Positions 1 through 8,634 of a DNA stretch of 18,683 nucleotides are shown one piece after another. The notes beneath the pieces were generated by a model. The model had not been told where the DNA came from, ran no database searches, and saw only the letters and a list, made by a program, of their open reading frames with translations. Both the position numbers and the translations under genes were made by a program. This DNA is from JAGLTN01 sp035403325 (GTDB lineage Bacteria; Planctomycetota; Phycisphaerae; Sedimentisphaerales; Anaerobacaceae): contig CAZBKA010000058.1 in assembly GCA_964492365.1 (NCBI GenBank), positions 1 to 18,683 on the forward strand, given 5' to 3'. How positions within the stretch are numbered: position 1 is the stretch's first letter; every line of letters begins with the position of its first letter.

Positions 1-647
1 CGAAGAAGAAAATTCGGCCGGATTCCGGCATTTCAATCAAGCCTATTTCCCGCTTTGCTACGGACCGGATTGTTACCTATGCTTTCGAGCATGCCGTGCG
101 CACAAACCGCAGGAAAGTAACGGTGGTGACCAAAGCCAACATTATGAAATTCTCCGATGGTCTCTGGCTTGAAGTCAGCAGGCAGGTAGCAAAAGATTAC
201 CCGAATATCGAGTTTGAGGACCGTATCGTTGATAATATGTGCATGCAGCTCGTACAAAAGCCTGAGCTTTACGATGTAATCGTCCTGCCAAATCTTTATG
301 GTGATATACTTAGCGACCTCTGTGCAGGTCTAATCGGCGGTCTCGGAATGGCTCCTGGTGCGAACATCGGGCAGGATATCTCGGTCTTCGAAGCAACCCA
401 TGGTTCGGCTCCTAAGTATAAAGGTCAAAATAAGGTGAATCCAACCGCACTAATACTTAGCGGCATGTTGATGCTAAGACACCTTAATATGTTAAAGGAA
501 GCTGACAAACTCGAAAAAGCAGTCGCCTCTGTAATTAAACAAGGCAAAGATGTTACCTACGACATGAAGCCTGACAGAAACGACCCGACAGCAGTTGGAA
601 CAATAGAAATGGCTGATGCGATAATCAAAAAGATCAAAAAAATGTAG
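1..647 (+). CDS. Isocitrate dehydrogenase (NAD-type), 3' portion
   Basis: This is the C-terminal ~214 residues of an isocitrate/isopropylmalate dehydrogenase family protein. The frame is open from position 3, so the gene begins left of the window; the GTG at 96 is internal. Visible family signatures are the segment ATDRIVTYAFEHA, the KANIMKF stretch with the catalytic lysine, the NLYGDILSD metal-binding Asp motif, and ATHGSAPKYKGQNKVNPTA near the cofactor site. The last of these, and the C-terminal TVG-like ending with EMADAI, fit NAD-dependent isocitrate dehydrogenase better than LeuB. The enzyme would oxidatively decarboxylate isocitrate to 2-oxoglutarate in the cytoplasm. The TAG stop is followed by 71 bp before lpxK, so the two could share a transcript. 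The family is certain; the isocitrate assignment is likely but not proven, because the N-terminal substrate-recognition part is missing. Confidence 0.88.
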   Translation, partial: KKKIRPDSGISIKPISRFATDRIVTYAFEHAVRTNRRKVTVVTKANIMKFSDGLWLEVSRQVAKDYPNIEFEDRIVDNMCMQLVQKPELYDVIVLPNLYGDILSDLCAGLIGGLGMAPGANIGQDISVFEATHGSAPKYKGQNKVNPTALILSGMLMLRHLNMLKEADKLEKAVASVIKQGKDVTYDMKPDRNDPTAVGTIEMADAIIKKIKKM

Positions 648-718
648 CTAAAGGTACCAATTAAGTAATACTGCCGATATAAAAATGCCGGTAGTAGCTT
701 GTATCTGGAGTTTTAAAA

Positions 719-1804
719 TTGAATGAGCAAACTTATCGTAATCTGACCAGCGGCAGTTCAAGGGGAATTATAGCTGCCCTTGTACGCTCTGTGCTGCGCA
801 TCGTGTCGGTGTTTTACTCAGCAATAGTAAGAACTCGCAATCTCTTATACGATAGAAAAATACTCAAATCAGAAAAAGTAAGCATACCTGTAATTTGCAT
901 AGGCAATATCACTACAGGTGGAACAGGTAAAACGCCACTGGTAGTCTGGCTTTGCAATTTCCTCAGCGAAAAAAACATCCGCACTACTATCCTAACAAGA
1001 GGATACAAAGCTCATCAAGGCAAATTCTCAGACGAACCAGCAATCCTCGCAAAAAGCTGCCCCGATTGCCGAATACTCGTAAATTCCAACAGGGTAGAAT
1101 CTGCTCAAAAAGCTATTGCTCAACTACATACACAGATGTTGGTAATGGACGATGGCTTTCAACATAGAAAACTCAACAGAGATCTCAATATCGTAACAAT
1201 AGATAGCACATGCCCTTTCGGCTACCAAAAAATCCTGCCCGCAGGTCTGCTGAGAGAACCTGTAACTGCCCTTAAAAGAGCACATGCTGCAGTAATAACC
1301 CGCTCGGACCAGGTCGACCAGAATGTATTAAACCAGATAACAGAAAAAATAATTGAAATAAACCCAGACATCGTAATCGCAAATGCAATACATAAACCAG
1401 TTTGTGCAAAACTGATGGGCAAATCAGAAATCACTCTTGAAGAGCTGAAAAATAAAAAAATATTTGCGTTCTCCGGAATTGGCAACCCAGACGCATTTTT
1501 GAATACAATAAAAAAGCTCAACCTTAACCTCGTAGAGTCAAAAAACTTCAATGACCACTATAACTATACCCGTGAAGATATGGAGGACATCTACGAGCGA
1601 GCCATATATCTCAATGTTGATTTAATCCTTTCAACACAGAAAGACTGGACAAAAACTGCCCTGCTGATGGATGTCCACGAAAATATAGACTTCGGATACC
1701 TGCTCGTTGAAATGGACTTTACACAGGGCAAAGATAAAATAACACAGTTGATAGATAACACTATTCAAAGTAAAATACCCGGCAGCAATTCTGCGGTTAA
1801 TTAG
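719..1804 (+). CDS. lpxK: Tetraacyldisaccharide 4'-kinase (lipid A biosynthesis)
   Basis: LpxK phosphorylates the 4' position of the tetraacyl disaccharide 1-phosphate to make lipid IVA, on the inner face of the cytoplasmic membrane. The 361-residue product has the P-loop GNITTGGTGKTP at residues 62-73, the TRGYK segment at about 93-97, and the diagnostic DDGFQHRKLNRDL at 144-155. A hydrophobic N-terminal segment (about 17-38) fits the membrane-attached helix of the family. E. coli LpxK is 328 residues, so this is slightly long. Translation starts at TTG; a GGAG lies 8 nt upstream (707-710) and the ATG at 723 is out of frame. It opens a tightly packed envelope operon; hldE begins 15 nt after its stop. 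Its presence implies a lipid A-containing outer membrane. Confidence 0.95.
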   Translation: MNEQTYRNLTSGSSRGIIAALVRSVLRIVSVFYSAIVRTRNLLYDRKILKSEKVSIPVICIGNITTGGTGKTPLVVWLCNFLSEKNIRTTILTRGYKAHQGKFSDEPAILAKSCPDCRILVNSNRVESAQKAIAQLHTQMLVMDDGFQHRKLNRDLNIVTIDSTCPFGYQKILPAGLLREPVTALKRAHAAVITRSDQVDQNVLNQITEKIIEINPDIVIANAIHKPVCAKLMGKSEITLEELKNKKIFAFSGIGNPDAFLNTIKKLNLNLVESKNFNDHYNYTREDMEDIYERAIYLNVDLILSTQKDWTKTALLMDVHENIDFGYLLVEMDFTQGKDKITQLIDNTIQSKIPGSNSAVN

Positions 1805-1819
1805 GAATAAGAATAAAAT

Positions 1820-3301
1820 ATGTACGAAGGTCTTTTAAAAACAGTTACAAATCTTGGATCGCCAAAGATACTCATCATCGGCGACTTCATGCTTGATATT
1901 TACACTTACGGCGACGCAGAAAGAATAAGCCCTGAGTCGCCTGTACCTGTGCTAAAGATAAAAAAAACACAATACAGTTGCGGCGGAGCAGGTTCAGTAG
2001 CAGCTGATGTTTCCGCTCTTGAAGCAACCCCCATATGCCTTGGTTTCATAGGCGATGACCTCAATGGCAAAAAACTCAAAGATCTCCTGAATGAAAATAA
2101 CGCTGATATCACAGGTTTGATCACCGTCCAAGGCAGACCTACAACCAGCAAGCAAAGACTGATAGGTCTTGCTCAGCACAAACATCAGCAACAGATTGTC
2201 AGGGTGGATGAAGAATCTGACGAACCATTCACAAATACCCAGATTGACCAGCTTTTAAAAGCTTACAAAGATAAGCTAAAGGTCGCGGATGTCGTTTGCC
2301 TGCAGGACCACAACAAAGGCCTGTTCACTGATTCCGTTTGTAAACAGATAATAACCCTTGCAAAACAGCAAGGCAAAAAAGTTCTTGTCGACCCGGCACT
2401 AATTAAGGATTATTCAAAATATGCCGGTGCAACATTAATTACACCAAACAGGAAAGAAACATCAGAGGCGATAGGCTTTAAGATTAATACTGTCGAAGAT
2501 GCAAAAAAAGCGGCTGAAAAATTCATGAAGGAACTAAATCTCGATGCCGTTGTAATAACACTCGACAAACAAGGTGCCTATCTAAAATCCAGCAACTTCG
2601 ACGAACTGATAGAAACAAAGGTTCGTGATGTGTATGATGTCACCGGAGCCGGTGACATGGTACTGTCAACATTAGCGGTCACCTTGGCAGCAAAAACCGA
2701 TTATAAAACCGCAGTAAATATTTCAAACATCGCGGGAGGCCTTGAAGTTGGAAAGTTTGGCGCTGCAACCGTATCCGTCGAAGAAATAATAAAAGAAATT
2801 GCGGCACAATCTTATGACAACAGCCGAAAGATATTGTCTTTTGAAGAAATTTTAAAACAGGTTCAATGGCTCCATAAGCAGAACAAGAAAATTGTTTTCA
2901 CAAATGGATGCTTCGATGTTATCCACAGAGGTCATATAGAACTGATAAAATTTTCAAAAACACAAGGCGACGTGCTCATCCTCGGCCTTAATAGCGACAG
3001 TTCTATAAAAGCCCTCAAAGGCCCGGAAAGACCAATAAACAATCAGCACGACCGCGCTACCGTATTGGCTGCTCTCGAAGATATTAATTTTGTCTGCATA
3101 TTCGAGGAAGAGACGCCAATAAAACTGATCGAAGCAATCGTCCCTGATATTCTAATCAAAGGTGCACACTGGTCCCACAACGTCGTAGGACAGGAGTTTG
3201 TAGAAGCCAATGGCGGAAAAGTTGTGCTTATGCCGATAGTTGAAGGTAAAAGCTCAACTTCAACAATTGAAAAAATAAAAGCTTTGGGAAAGAACGCTTA
3301 G
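1820..3301 (+). CDS. hldE: Bifunctional heptose 7-phosphate kinase / heptose 1-phosphate adenylyltransferase
   Basis: HldE carries out two steps of ADP-heptose synthesis: phosphorylation of D-glycero-beta-D-manno-heptose 7-phosphate at C1, and later adenylylation of the 1-phosphate. Residues 1 to about 335 form a ribokinase/PfkB-type kinase, with the N-terminal GDFMLD motif at 21-26, the GG-containing substrate segment near 55-60 and the anion-hole/catalytic DVTGAGD at 273-279. Residues about 355-493 form a cytidylyltransferase-like domain, with TNGCFDVIHRGH at 361-372 (HxGH class nucleotide site) and KSSTST near 477-482. At 493 residues it is close to the 477-residue E. coli enzyme, and both domains look complete. 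The stop codon is immediately followed by the ATG of gmhA with no spacer, so the two are probably translationally coupled. Confidence 0.97.
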   Translation: MYEGLLKTVTNLGSPKILIIGDFMLDIYTYGDAERISPESPVPVLKIKKTQYSCGGAGSVAADVSALEATPICLGFIGDDLNGKKLKDLLNENNADITGLITVQGRPTTSKQRLIGLAQHKHQQQIVRVDEESDEPFTNTQIDQLLKAYKDKLKVADVVCLQDHNKGLFTDSVCKQIITLAKQQGKKVLVDPALIKDYSKYAGATLITPNRKETSEAIGFKINTVEDAKKAAEKFMKELNLDAVVITLDKQGAYLKSSNFDELIETKVRDVYDVTGAGDMVLSTLAVTLAAKTDYKTAVNISNIAGGLEVGKFGAATVSVEEIIKEIAAQSYDNSRKILSFEEILKQVQWLHKQNKKIVFTNGCFDVIHRGHIELIKFSKTQGDVLILGLNSDSSIKALKGPERPINNQHDRATVLAALEDINFVCIFEEETPIKLIEAIVPDILIKGAHWSHNVVGQEFVEANGGKVVLMPIVEGKSSTSTIEKIKALGKNA

Positions 3302-3886
3302 ATGGACGAAACAATAAAAAATATAATCAACACAACGATTGAAACACACAAACAGATGGTAGACAATCTGCAAAACGACAATGCTCAGACTATCGTTGAT
3401 TGTGCACAACTGATAATAAAATCCCTGAGAAAAGGCGGCACAGTTTACCTTTGCGGCAACGGAGGCTCGGCAGCTGATGCTCAGCACATTGCCGGTGAAT
3501 TTGTCGGAAGATTTAAAAGAGAAAGAAAAGCTCTGCCCGCTATTGCATTATCAACCGATACTTCCGTACTGACCTGTATCGCAAATGATTATGATTATGA
3601 AAGTATTTTTTCCAGACAGGTTGAAGCACTTGTAAAAGAGAATGACATTTTCTGGGGCATTTCGACCAGCGGCAGTTCACCAAATGTTATAAAAGCAGCA
3701 AAACTGGCAAAAGAAAATGGTGCATACATAATCGCCTTTACCGGCAAAGCTGACAGCAAACTTGAAAAAATTGCAGATGTGTGCCTGTGTGCCCAGTCAA
3801 AAGCAACTGCTTCAAGTCAGGAAATTCATCAGCTTGCTTACCATATAATATGTGATTTAGTTGAAATGGATTTTGTTAACCCTTAA
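3302..3886 (+). CDS. gmhA: Phosphoheptose isomerase (sedoheptulose 7-phosphate isomerase)
   Basis: GmhA converts sedoheptulose 7-phosphate to D-glycero-D-manno-heptose 7-phosphate, the first committed step toward ADP-heptose. The 194-residue protein is a single SIS domain of normal length. It has the phosphate-binding CGNGGSAADAQH at 51-62, the STSGSS loop at 121-126 and the C-terminal SSQEIHQLAYHI at 171-182. The zinc ligands known from E. coli GmhA (His61, Glu65, Gln172, His180) correspond here to H62, E66, Q173 and H181, all retained. The ATG directly follows the hldE stop codon. The gene order hldE-gmhA-gmhB places three pathway enzymes side by side. Confidence 0.97.
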   Translation: MDETIKNIINTTIETHKQMVDNLQNDNAQTIVDCAQLIIKSLRKGGTVYLCGNGGSAADAQHIAGEFVGRFKRERKALPAIALSTDTSVLTCIANDYDYESIFSRQVEALVKENDIFWGISTSGSSPNVIKAAKLAKENGAYIIAFTGKADSKLEKIADVCLCAQSKATASSQEIHQLAYHIICDLVEMDFVNP

Positions 3887-3902
3887 TTTTAAAGATCAAA
3901 CT

Positions 3903-4838
3903 ATGCCCAGCAAAGCTATATTTTTGGATCGTGACAACACGCTGATTCGTGACCCAGGTTATATAAACCATCCGAGTCAGGTTGAGCTTCTTCCTTATGC
4001 TGCGCAGGCTCTGGTCGAATTAAAAAATATGGGTTATAAACTTGTGGTCGTCACAAATCAGTCTGCTGTCGCAAGGGGAATTGTATCTGAAGAAACGTTA
4101 GCTCAGATACATGAAAAATTGAAAACACTGCTGGCAAAAGAAAAAGCTGTCCTCGACGCAATCTACTACTGCCCTTTTCACCCGCAAGGCATAATACAAA
4201 AATATCGCAAAGAAAGCGATTGCAGAAAACCTAATCCGGGTATGCTGTTAAAAGCAGCAAATGATATGGATATCGACCTGAATAATTCATGGATGATAGG
4301 AGATGAAATCAAAGACATCACTGCTGGTAAAAACGCCTGCTGCAAAACTATACTTTTAGATAGCCCGTCTCACTCTCATCAAAACGATCCACAAAGTCAA
4401 GAAGCAGATTATAAGGCGGTCAATATGAAAGAAGCAGTGAATATTATAAAGCAGTATGAGCAGTCCAATCAAATACAACCCCTGCACCCAAAAACAGAAC
4501 AACCGGATACCAAAAATAAGGCTCGACCAGAACCTGCTGTTGAAACACAAACACAGGCAGATGTTAATGTTGACGAAAACCAGCAAATAATTCAGTTATT
4601 GAATAAGATACTTGAACAACTGAAATTCAACCAGCGAAACAATATGTTCAATGAATTCTCAGTAATGAGAATGTTAGCTGGTATAGCGCAAATAGTTGCT
4701 CTTTCTGGTTTCGGTCTGGCTATATATCTTTTTAAAAGGCAGGCACAAGACATCAATAATATTCTGCTGTCCCTGAGCTTTGCAGCATTCCTGCAGATGA
4801 TGGCTTTAACTTTTTACATAATGAACGAACGAAAGTAG
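3903..4838 (+). CDS. gmhB: Heptose 1,7-bisphosphate phosphatase with C-terminal membrane hairpin
   Basis: The N-terminal ~185 residues are a HAD phosphatase of the GmhB/HisB-N type that removes the C7 phosphate of heptose 1,7-bisphosphate. HAD motifs are FLDRDNT (7-13, nucleophile D9 and acid/base D11), VVTNQS (49-54), the lysine of CRKPNPG (107-113) and MIGDEIKD (131-138). Family members are about 190 residues; this one has 311. Residues about 190-245 form a polar Gln/Pro-rich linker and a short helix, and about 257-305 form two hydrophobic segments, so the enzyme may be tethered to the inner membrane. Two E. coli zinc-loop ligands are replaced (F92 for His94, S105 for Cys107). I chose the ATG at 3903, which matches the family N terminus; an in-frame ATG at 3861 would overlap gmhA by 26 nt and add 14 unconserved residues. 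Confidence 0.9.
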   Translation: MPSKAIFLDRDNTLIRDPGYINHPSQVELLPYAAQALVELKNMGYKLVVVTNQSAVARGIVSEETLAQIHEKLKTLLAKEKAVLDAIYYCPFHPQGIIQKYRKESDCRKPNPGMLLKAANDMDIDLNNSWMIGDEIKDITAGKNACCKTILLDSPSHSHQNDPQSQEADYKAVNMKEAVNIIKQYEQSNQIQPLHPKTEQPDTKNKARPEPAVETQTQADVNVDENQQIIQLLNKILEQLKFNQRNNMFNEFSVMRMLAGIAQIVALSGFGLAIYLFKRQAQDINNILLSLSFAAFLQMMALTFYIMNERK

Positions 4839-4862
4839 TTTCAATATCCGCTTATCAAAAAA

Positions 4863-5894
4863 ATGCAAAAAGATAACATTCTAATCTGGCTTCCTTCACC
4901 AATGGGCGATGCAGTGCTGGCAACACCAGCATTGAGAGCAATCCGCAATCACTACGCTGACAGCAGCATATACTTTTACGCCAACAAGATAGTAAAAGAA
5001 GTGCTTTCCCCCTGCCGATTTAATGACTATTGGCTTGCTCAGGATACTAATTGCCCTTTCAGAACAGCACAGAAATTCAAAAATTATAAATTCAAACAGG
5101 CAATACTTTTAAAAAATTCTTTCAGCTCAGCTTTAGCTATATTTCTGGCAGGGATCAAATCACGAGTTGGTTATGCAAGAGATTGCCGAAGTTTACTGCT
5201 GACAGAAAAACTCTATCCGCCCAGACTTGCAACGGGGAAATTCAAACCACAATCCATGGTAAAATATTACCTTGCACCAGCTATCTGGCTTGGTTGCAAT
5301 ATCCAAGATGATCAGCTCGAACTATCAACGGATCAGCAATCATCACAAAGTCTGAAAGAAAAACTCCCGCAGGTCGATTCAACAGACAAACCACTGTTCA
5401 TTCTTGTTCCGGGCGGAGCATTTGGGCCAAGCAAATGTTGGCCGGCACAATACTTTGCAAAAACAACCGACCTGTTAATAGAAAAATATAACGCAAACGT
5501 GGTAATATCTGTTTCTCCATCGCCGCAGGAAATGAAAATTGCCGGTGAGATATGTGCTTCAAGCAAAAATAAGTTAATCGACATTAGTCAGGCAAAGCTT
5601 TCTCTGGGGCAATTAAAAGCCTTGTTTGAAAAAGCGTCTCTGGTAATAGCTAACGATACCGGGCCAAGACATATTGCCATCGCTTTGAAAAGAAAAATCG
5701 TTACTCTTTTTGGCCCCAATGACCCAGCATGGACTGATACGGGCTATGAAAACGAAATTCAGATAGTAACCGACGTTCCGTGTGCTCCATGTCAAAAGCC
5801 CAAATGCCCGACAAAAAATCATATCTGCATGAAAGCTATTTCTGTTGAGCGGGTATTTGATGCCGCCATAAAATTAGTTGAAGGTGATAAATAA
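4863..5894 (+). CDS. waaF: Lipopolysaccharide heptosyltransferase II-like (GT9)
   Basis: This is a GT9 ADP-heptose:LPS heptosyltransferase, acting at the cytoplasmic face of the inner membrane to add heptose to the growing core. The 343-residue length matches WaaF (348 in E. coli). The N-terminal SPMGDAVLATPALRAIR (12-28) includes the conserved Asp (D16). The donor-binding half has PGGAFGPSKCWP (183-194), typical of heptosyltransferase II, and NDTGPRH (264-270). The Cys-rich C-terminal segment CAPCQKPKCP with a later HICM (307-323) is also characteristic of this subfamily. No clear Shine-Dalgarno is visible upstream of the ATG; the gene starts 24 nt after gmhB. The substrate could be inner-core heptose I or Kdo, since no separate waaC is present in the window. 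Confidence 0.9.
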   Translation: MQKDNILIWLPSPMGDAVLATPALRAIRNHYADSSIYFYANKIVKEVLSPCRFNDYWLAQDTNCPFRTAQKFKNYKFKQAILLKNSFSSALAIFLAGIKSRVGYARDCRSLLLTEKLYPPRLATGKFKPQSMVKYYLAPAIWLGCNIQDDQLELSTDQQSSQSLKEKLPQVDSTDKPLFILVPGGAFGPSKCWPAQYFAKTTDLLIEKYNANVVISVSPSPQEMKIAGEICASSKNKLIDISQAKLSLGQLKALFEKASLVIANDTGPRHIAIALKRKIVTLFGPNDPAWTDTGYENEIQIVTDVPCAPCQKPKCPTKNHICMKAISVERVFDAAIKLVEGDK

Positions 5895-5896
5895 AC

Positions 5897-6751
5897 ATGG
5901 TCACAGATAGACTGAAAAAAATATCAGACTCTGTATTTATCGATCCAGATTTCAAACAGGACCTTGAAAATATAGGCCTTAGCAATATCGATAATATTTT
6001 TTCTTTTAATCAAGGTCTAAATCTTGCAAAAAAAAATATATCAAAACATCGAAACAGGGTTCAAATAGAACTCAAAGACAGACAAACTACCATATTTCTA
6101 AAACGCTACACAAGCCCACCTATAATAACTCAACTGAAAAATTGGTTAATAGCTAATAAAATAATAAGCTCAGCCCTGCTTGATTTTGAACCATCTGAAA
6201 AACTAAGCGAACTCGGAATAAATACCCCAAAAACCGTCCTGCTCGCCCAGCAATGGGGTAAAGTATTTGAAAAAAGAAGTGCAATCGCAACTCAACAGGT
6301 TCCAAACTCGCAATCTCTTGAAAAAAGACTTCCTTCTTTTATCACAGAATCAAACATTAAAAACAAACTGAAAGTAAAATTCATAAAGGACCTTGCTGAA
6401 TTTATAAAAAAATTCCACAGCACAGGATATCGGCACCGCGACTTATATTTTGCTCATATTTTTTACAACCAAAATGAAAATATATTTCACCTCATAGACC
6501 TTGCACGTGCGTTTAAACCAGTTATCTTTAAAAGCCGTTTCACAATCAAGGACCTTGCTCAGCTGTATTATTCGGCACCTGCAAAGTTTTTTACGAGGGC
6601 TGACCGTCTGCGTTTCTACAAAACATATTCAGGCAAAAACAAATTAACTCACAAAGACAAATTCGTTATTCATAAAATAAAAATAAAATTAGATAAAATG
6701 GCAAAGCACGACAAAAAACACAATCGGATTGCCCCCTATGCAAACCAGTAA
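5897..6751 (+). CDS. Lipopolysaccharide kinase family protein (Kdo/WaaP type)
   Basis: A 284-residue protein with a minimal protein-kinase-like fold of the Kdo kinase/WaaP family, which phosphorylates sugars of the LPS inner core. Recognisable elements are a lysine in FLKRY (K69, the beta3-lysine position), a possible alphaC glutamate at about E98-E101, the catalytic loop YRHRDLYFAHIF (178-189, with HRD and D182) and HLIDLARA (198-205, D201 in the DFG position). The HRDLY..H pattern resembles HRDCYLCH of WaaP. The ATG lies 2 nt after the heptosyltransferase stop, with an AAGGTGA purine stretch upstream. The location right after the heptosyltransferase supports heptose rather than Kdo as acceptor, but the sequence does not decide this. 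It is basic and AT-rich, with no signal peptide. Confidence 0.82.
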   Translation: MVTDRLKKISDSVFIDPDFKQDLENIGLSNIDNIFSFNQGLNLAKKNISKHRNRVQIELKDRQTTIFLKRYTSPPIITQLKNWLIANKIISSALLDFEPSEKLSELGINTPKTVLLAQQWGKVFEKRSAIATQQVPNSQSLEKRLPSFITESNIKNKLKVKFIKDLAEFIKKFHSTGYRHRDLYFAHIFYNQNENIFHLIDLARAFKPVIFKSRFTIKDLAQLYYSAPAKFFTRADRLRFYKTYSGKNKLTHKDKFVIHKIKIKLDKMAKHDKKHNRIAPYANQ

Positions 6752-6771
6752 ATATTATATATAATCCGCCG

Positions 6772-7959
6772 ATGAATAAAAAAGTTGCAATAATAATAGA
6801 AAGAACAAACATTGACTTAGGTGGAGCCGAAAGATCCATCTTTGAATTAAAAAATCAGCTCTGCGCCCAGGGAATTGATGTCAGTATCCTCGCAGCGGAA
6901 GGGGAAAAAACATCTGAACACATTAAAATACTCTGTCAAAACAACAAATGCCAACGAACAAAATACAATACTTTCGCAAAAGCCCTTAAAAATCATTTAA
7001 AAACAAATTCTTACGATATCATCCATAGTGTTCTCCCTTTTGATTTCGTCGATATATATCAGCCCAGAGGCGGCAGCTATGCTGAATCAATCCAGCAAAA
7101 CGCAGTAAGCTATCAAAATAATTTCATAACCGCCTGCAAAAAATTAACATCATTACTTAACTGCCGTCGAACTGCAATGCTTAACGCAGAAAGAAGATTA
7201 TGCAAAAAAAATAATGGGCCAATTGTGGCAGCGTTGTCACGCTATGTCGCAGACCAATTTAAAAAACACTACAAACTGCCGCTGAATAGAATAGCCATTA
7301 TTTCCAATGGTGTGAAAATAAACAAAGAATTTGACCGCGAAGAATCTGAGAAACTAAGAGCGATTATTTTACATAAATTAAACCTGAAAGAAGCCGACAA
7401 CCCCGCACTGTTGTTATTTGCCGCAAATAACTTCAGACTAAAGGGATTAAACCCGCTTCTGATAGCATTGCAAAAAACTCAAAAAACAAAAACACAGAGA
7501 CTGCCTTACCTTGTTATCGTCGGCAACGGAAAACCGAAAAAATACCAAACCCTCGCAAAAAAACTTGGTATTCAGAACAGAATAATTTTTCTTGGAGCTA
7601 TAAAAAATATACAAAACGCCCTGGCTATTACAGACATCGCTGTTCTGCCTACCTTCTATGACCCTGCAAGCAGATTCATACTTGAGGCCCTTGCTGCCGG
7701 AAAACCAGTAATAACTACAAAATTAAATGGCGCAACAGACATGTTCAAACAAGATGTTCACGGCAAAGTTATTGACTGCCCGCAGAACACAGACTCCCTT
7801 GCCGAAGCAATTATATATTTTTCAAATACAGCAAACATAGAAAAAACAACCAACGCCATCATTAACGACAACCTGAAACAAAACATATCAATTGAACGAG
7901 TCGCAACCGAACTCATCTCATTATATGAAACAATAATTGAAAAACGGAGACAACAGTGA
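6772..7959 (+). CDS. Glycosyltransferase family 4 (WaaG-like core glycosyltransferase)
   Basis: A 395-residue GT-B fold glycosyltransferase. The N-terminal Rossmann half has the GGAER acceptor-side glycine motif (17-21) and a DIYQPRGG segment (94-101). The C-terminal donor half has NNFRLKG (219-225), VIVGNGKP (248-255) and PTFYDPASRFILEALAAGKP (293-312), which holds the usual GT4 catalytic region with the first Glu of the Ex7E motif replaced by Asp (D297...E305). The TFYDP...S..LEAL signature is close to WaaG, the UDP-glucose:(heptosyl)LPS glucosyltransferase. Sugar donor and acceptor cannot be fixed from the sequence. Its last codons overlap the GTG of plsY by 4 nt, so it belongs to the same operon and probably extends the LPS core beyond heptose. 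Confidence 0.87.
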   Translation: MNKKVAIIIERTNIDLGGAERSIFELKNQLCAQGIDVSILAAEGEKTSEHIKILCQNNKCQRTKYNTFAKALKNHLKTNSYDIIHSVLPFDFVDIYQPRGGSYAESIQQNAVSYQNNFITACKKLTSLLNCRRTAMLNAERRLCKKNNGPIVAALSRYVADQFKKHYKLPLNRIAIISNGVKINKEFDREESEKLRAIILHKLNLKEADNPALLLFAANNFRLKGLNPLLIALQKTQKTKTQRLPYLVIVGNGKPKKYQTLAKKLGIQNRIIFLGAIKNIQNALAITDIAVLPTFYDPASRFILEALAAGKPVITTKLNGATDMFKQDVHGKVIDCPQNTDSLAEAIIYFSNTANIEKTTNAIINDNLKQNISIERVATELISLYETIIEKRRQQ

Positions 7960-8603
7960 AATTCATAATTTTGATTATTGCCGCATACCTGTTAGGTTCA
8001 GTCCCATTTGCTATGATAATCGCAAAAGCTCATGGAAAGGACCTCCGTAAAATAGGCTCAGGCAACATCGGTGCAACAAATCTGTCACGTGCCGTTGGTA
8101 AAAAATGGGCATACTTCTGCTTTATACTCGATGCAGCCAAAGGCCTTATACCAATGCTCATTGCTTCAAAATTTATTTCCTCCCAGCCAACCACAACTGA
8201 ATTACTGCTGTCCCTCGTTGTCGGATGCGCAGCAATCGCCGGGCATATATTTCCGATTTACATCAAATTCAAAGGCGGAAAGGGTGTCGCAACAAGTTTC
8301 GGCGTTGCAATGGGACTTTGGCCCTACTATACAACCTGTGCAATTATCGCAATGGTATGCTGGTTGTCCTGCGTGTTTATCTGGCGATACATATCGCTGG
8401 CATCCATCATTGCAGCAATAGTATTCCCAATAACATTAACAACAATTACGATACTAAACAAAAGCTGGCAATTCCAAAACCTCTGGCCGCTTTTTATCGC
8501 TGCAATTGCAATACCACTGATGGTAATTTTCAAACATCGAGAAAATGCAATAAGAATAATCAAAGGCAATGAACACAAAGTCTTCAGCAAAAAAACTAAC
8601 TAA
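7956..8603 (+). CDS. plsY: Acyl-phosphate:glycerol-3-phosphate acyltransferase
   Basis: PlsY transfers the acyl group from acyl-phosphate to glycerol 3-phosphate to give lysophosphatidic acid, the first step of phospholipid synthesis, in the inner membrane. The 215-residue polytopic protein has all three family motifs: GSGNIGATN (34-42), GHIFPIYIKFKGGKGVAT (96-113) and KHRENAIRIIKGNEHK (193-208). About five hydrophobic segments separate them, as expected. The start is GTG at 7956, overlapping the glycosyltransferase TGA (GTGA) with CGGAGA 5 nt upstream. It closes the envelope operon; the next gene is convergent, 47 bp away. Confidence 0.96.
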   Translation: MKFIILIIAAYLLGSVPFAMIIAKAHGKDLRKIGSGNIGATNLSRAVGKKWAYFCFILDAAKGLIPMLIASKFISSQPTTTELLLSLVVGCAAIAGHIFPIYIKFKGGKGVATSFGVAMGLWPYYTTCAIIAMVCWLSCVFIWRYISLASIIAAIVFPITLTTITILNKSWQFQNLWPLFIAAIAIPLMVIFKHRENAIRIIKGNEHKVFSKKTN

Positions 8604-8634
8604 TTATATATACCCGCGATACAAAATACAAATC

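Noticed and set aside
669..696. Hairpin TACTGCCG/CGGTAGTA between the dehydrogenase and lpxK genes, considered as a terminator.
   Set aside because: The stem has one G-T pair and a 12-nt loop, and no T-run follows; it does not qualify as an intrinsic terminator and may be chance.
3861..3902. Upstream in-frame ATG for gmhB giving 14 more residues.
   Set aside because: The added residues are encoded within the gmhA end, and the GmhB family begins at the MPSKAIFLDRD-type N terminus.
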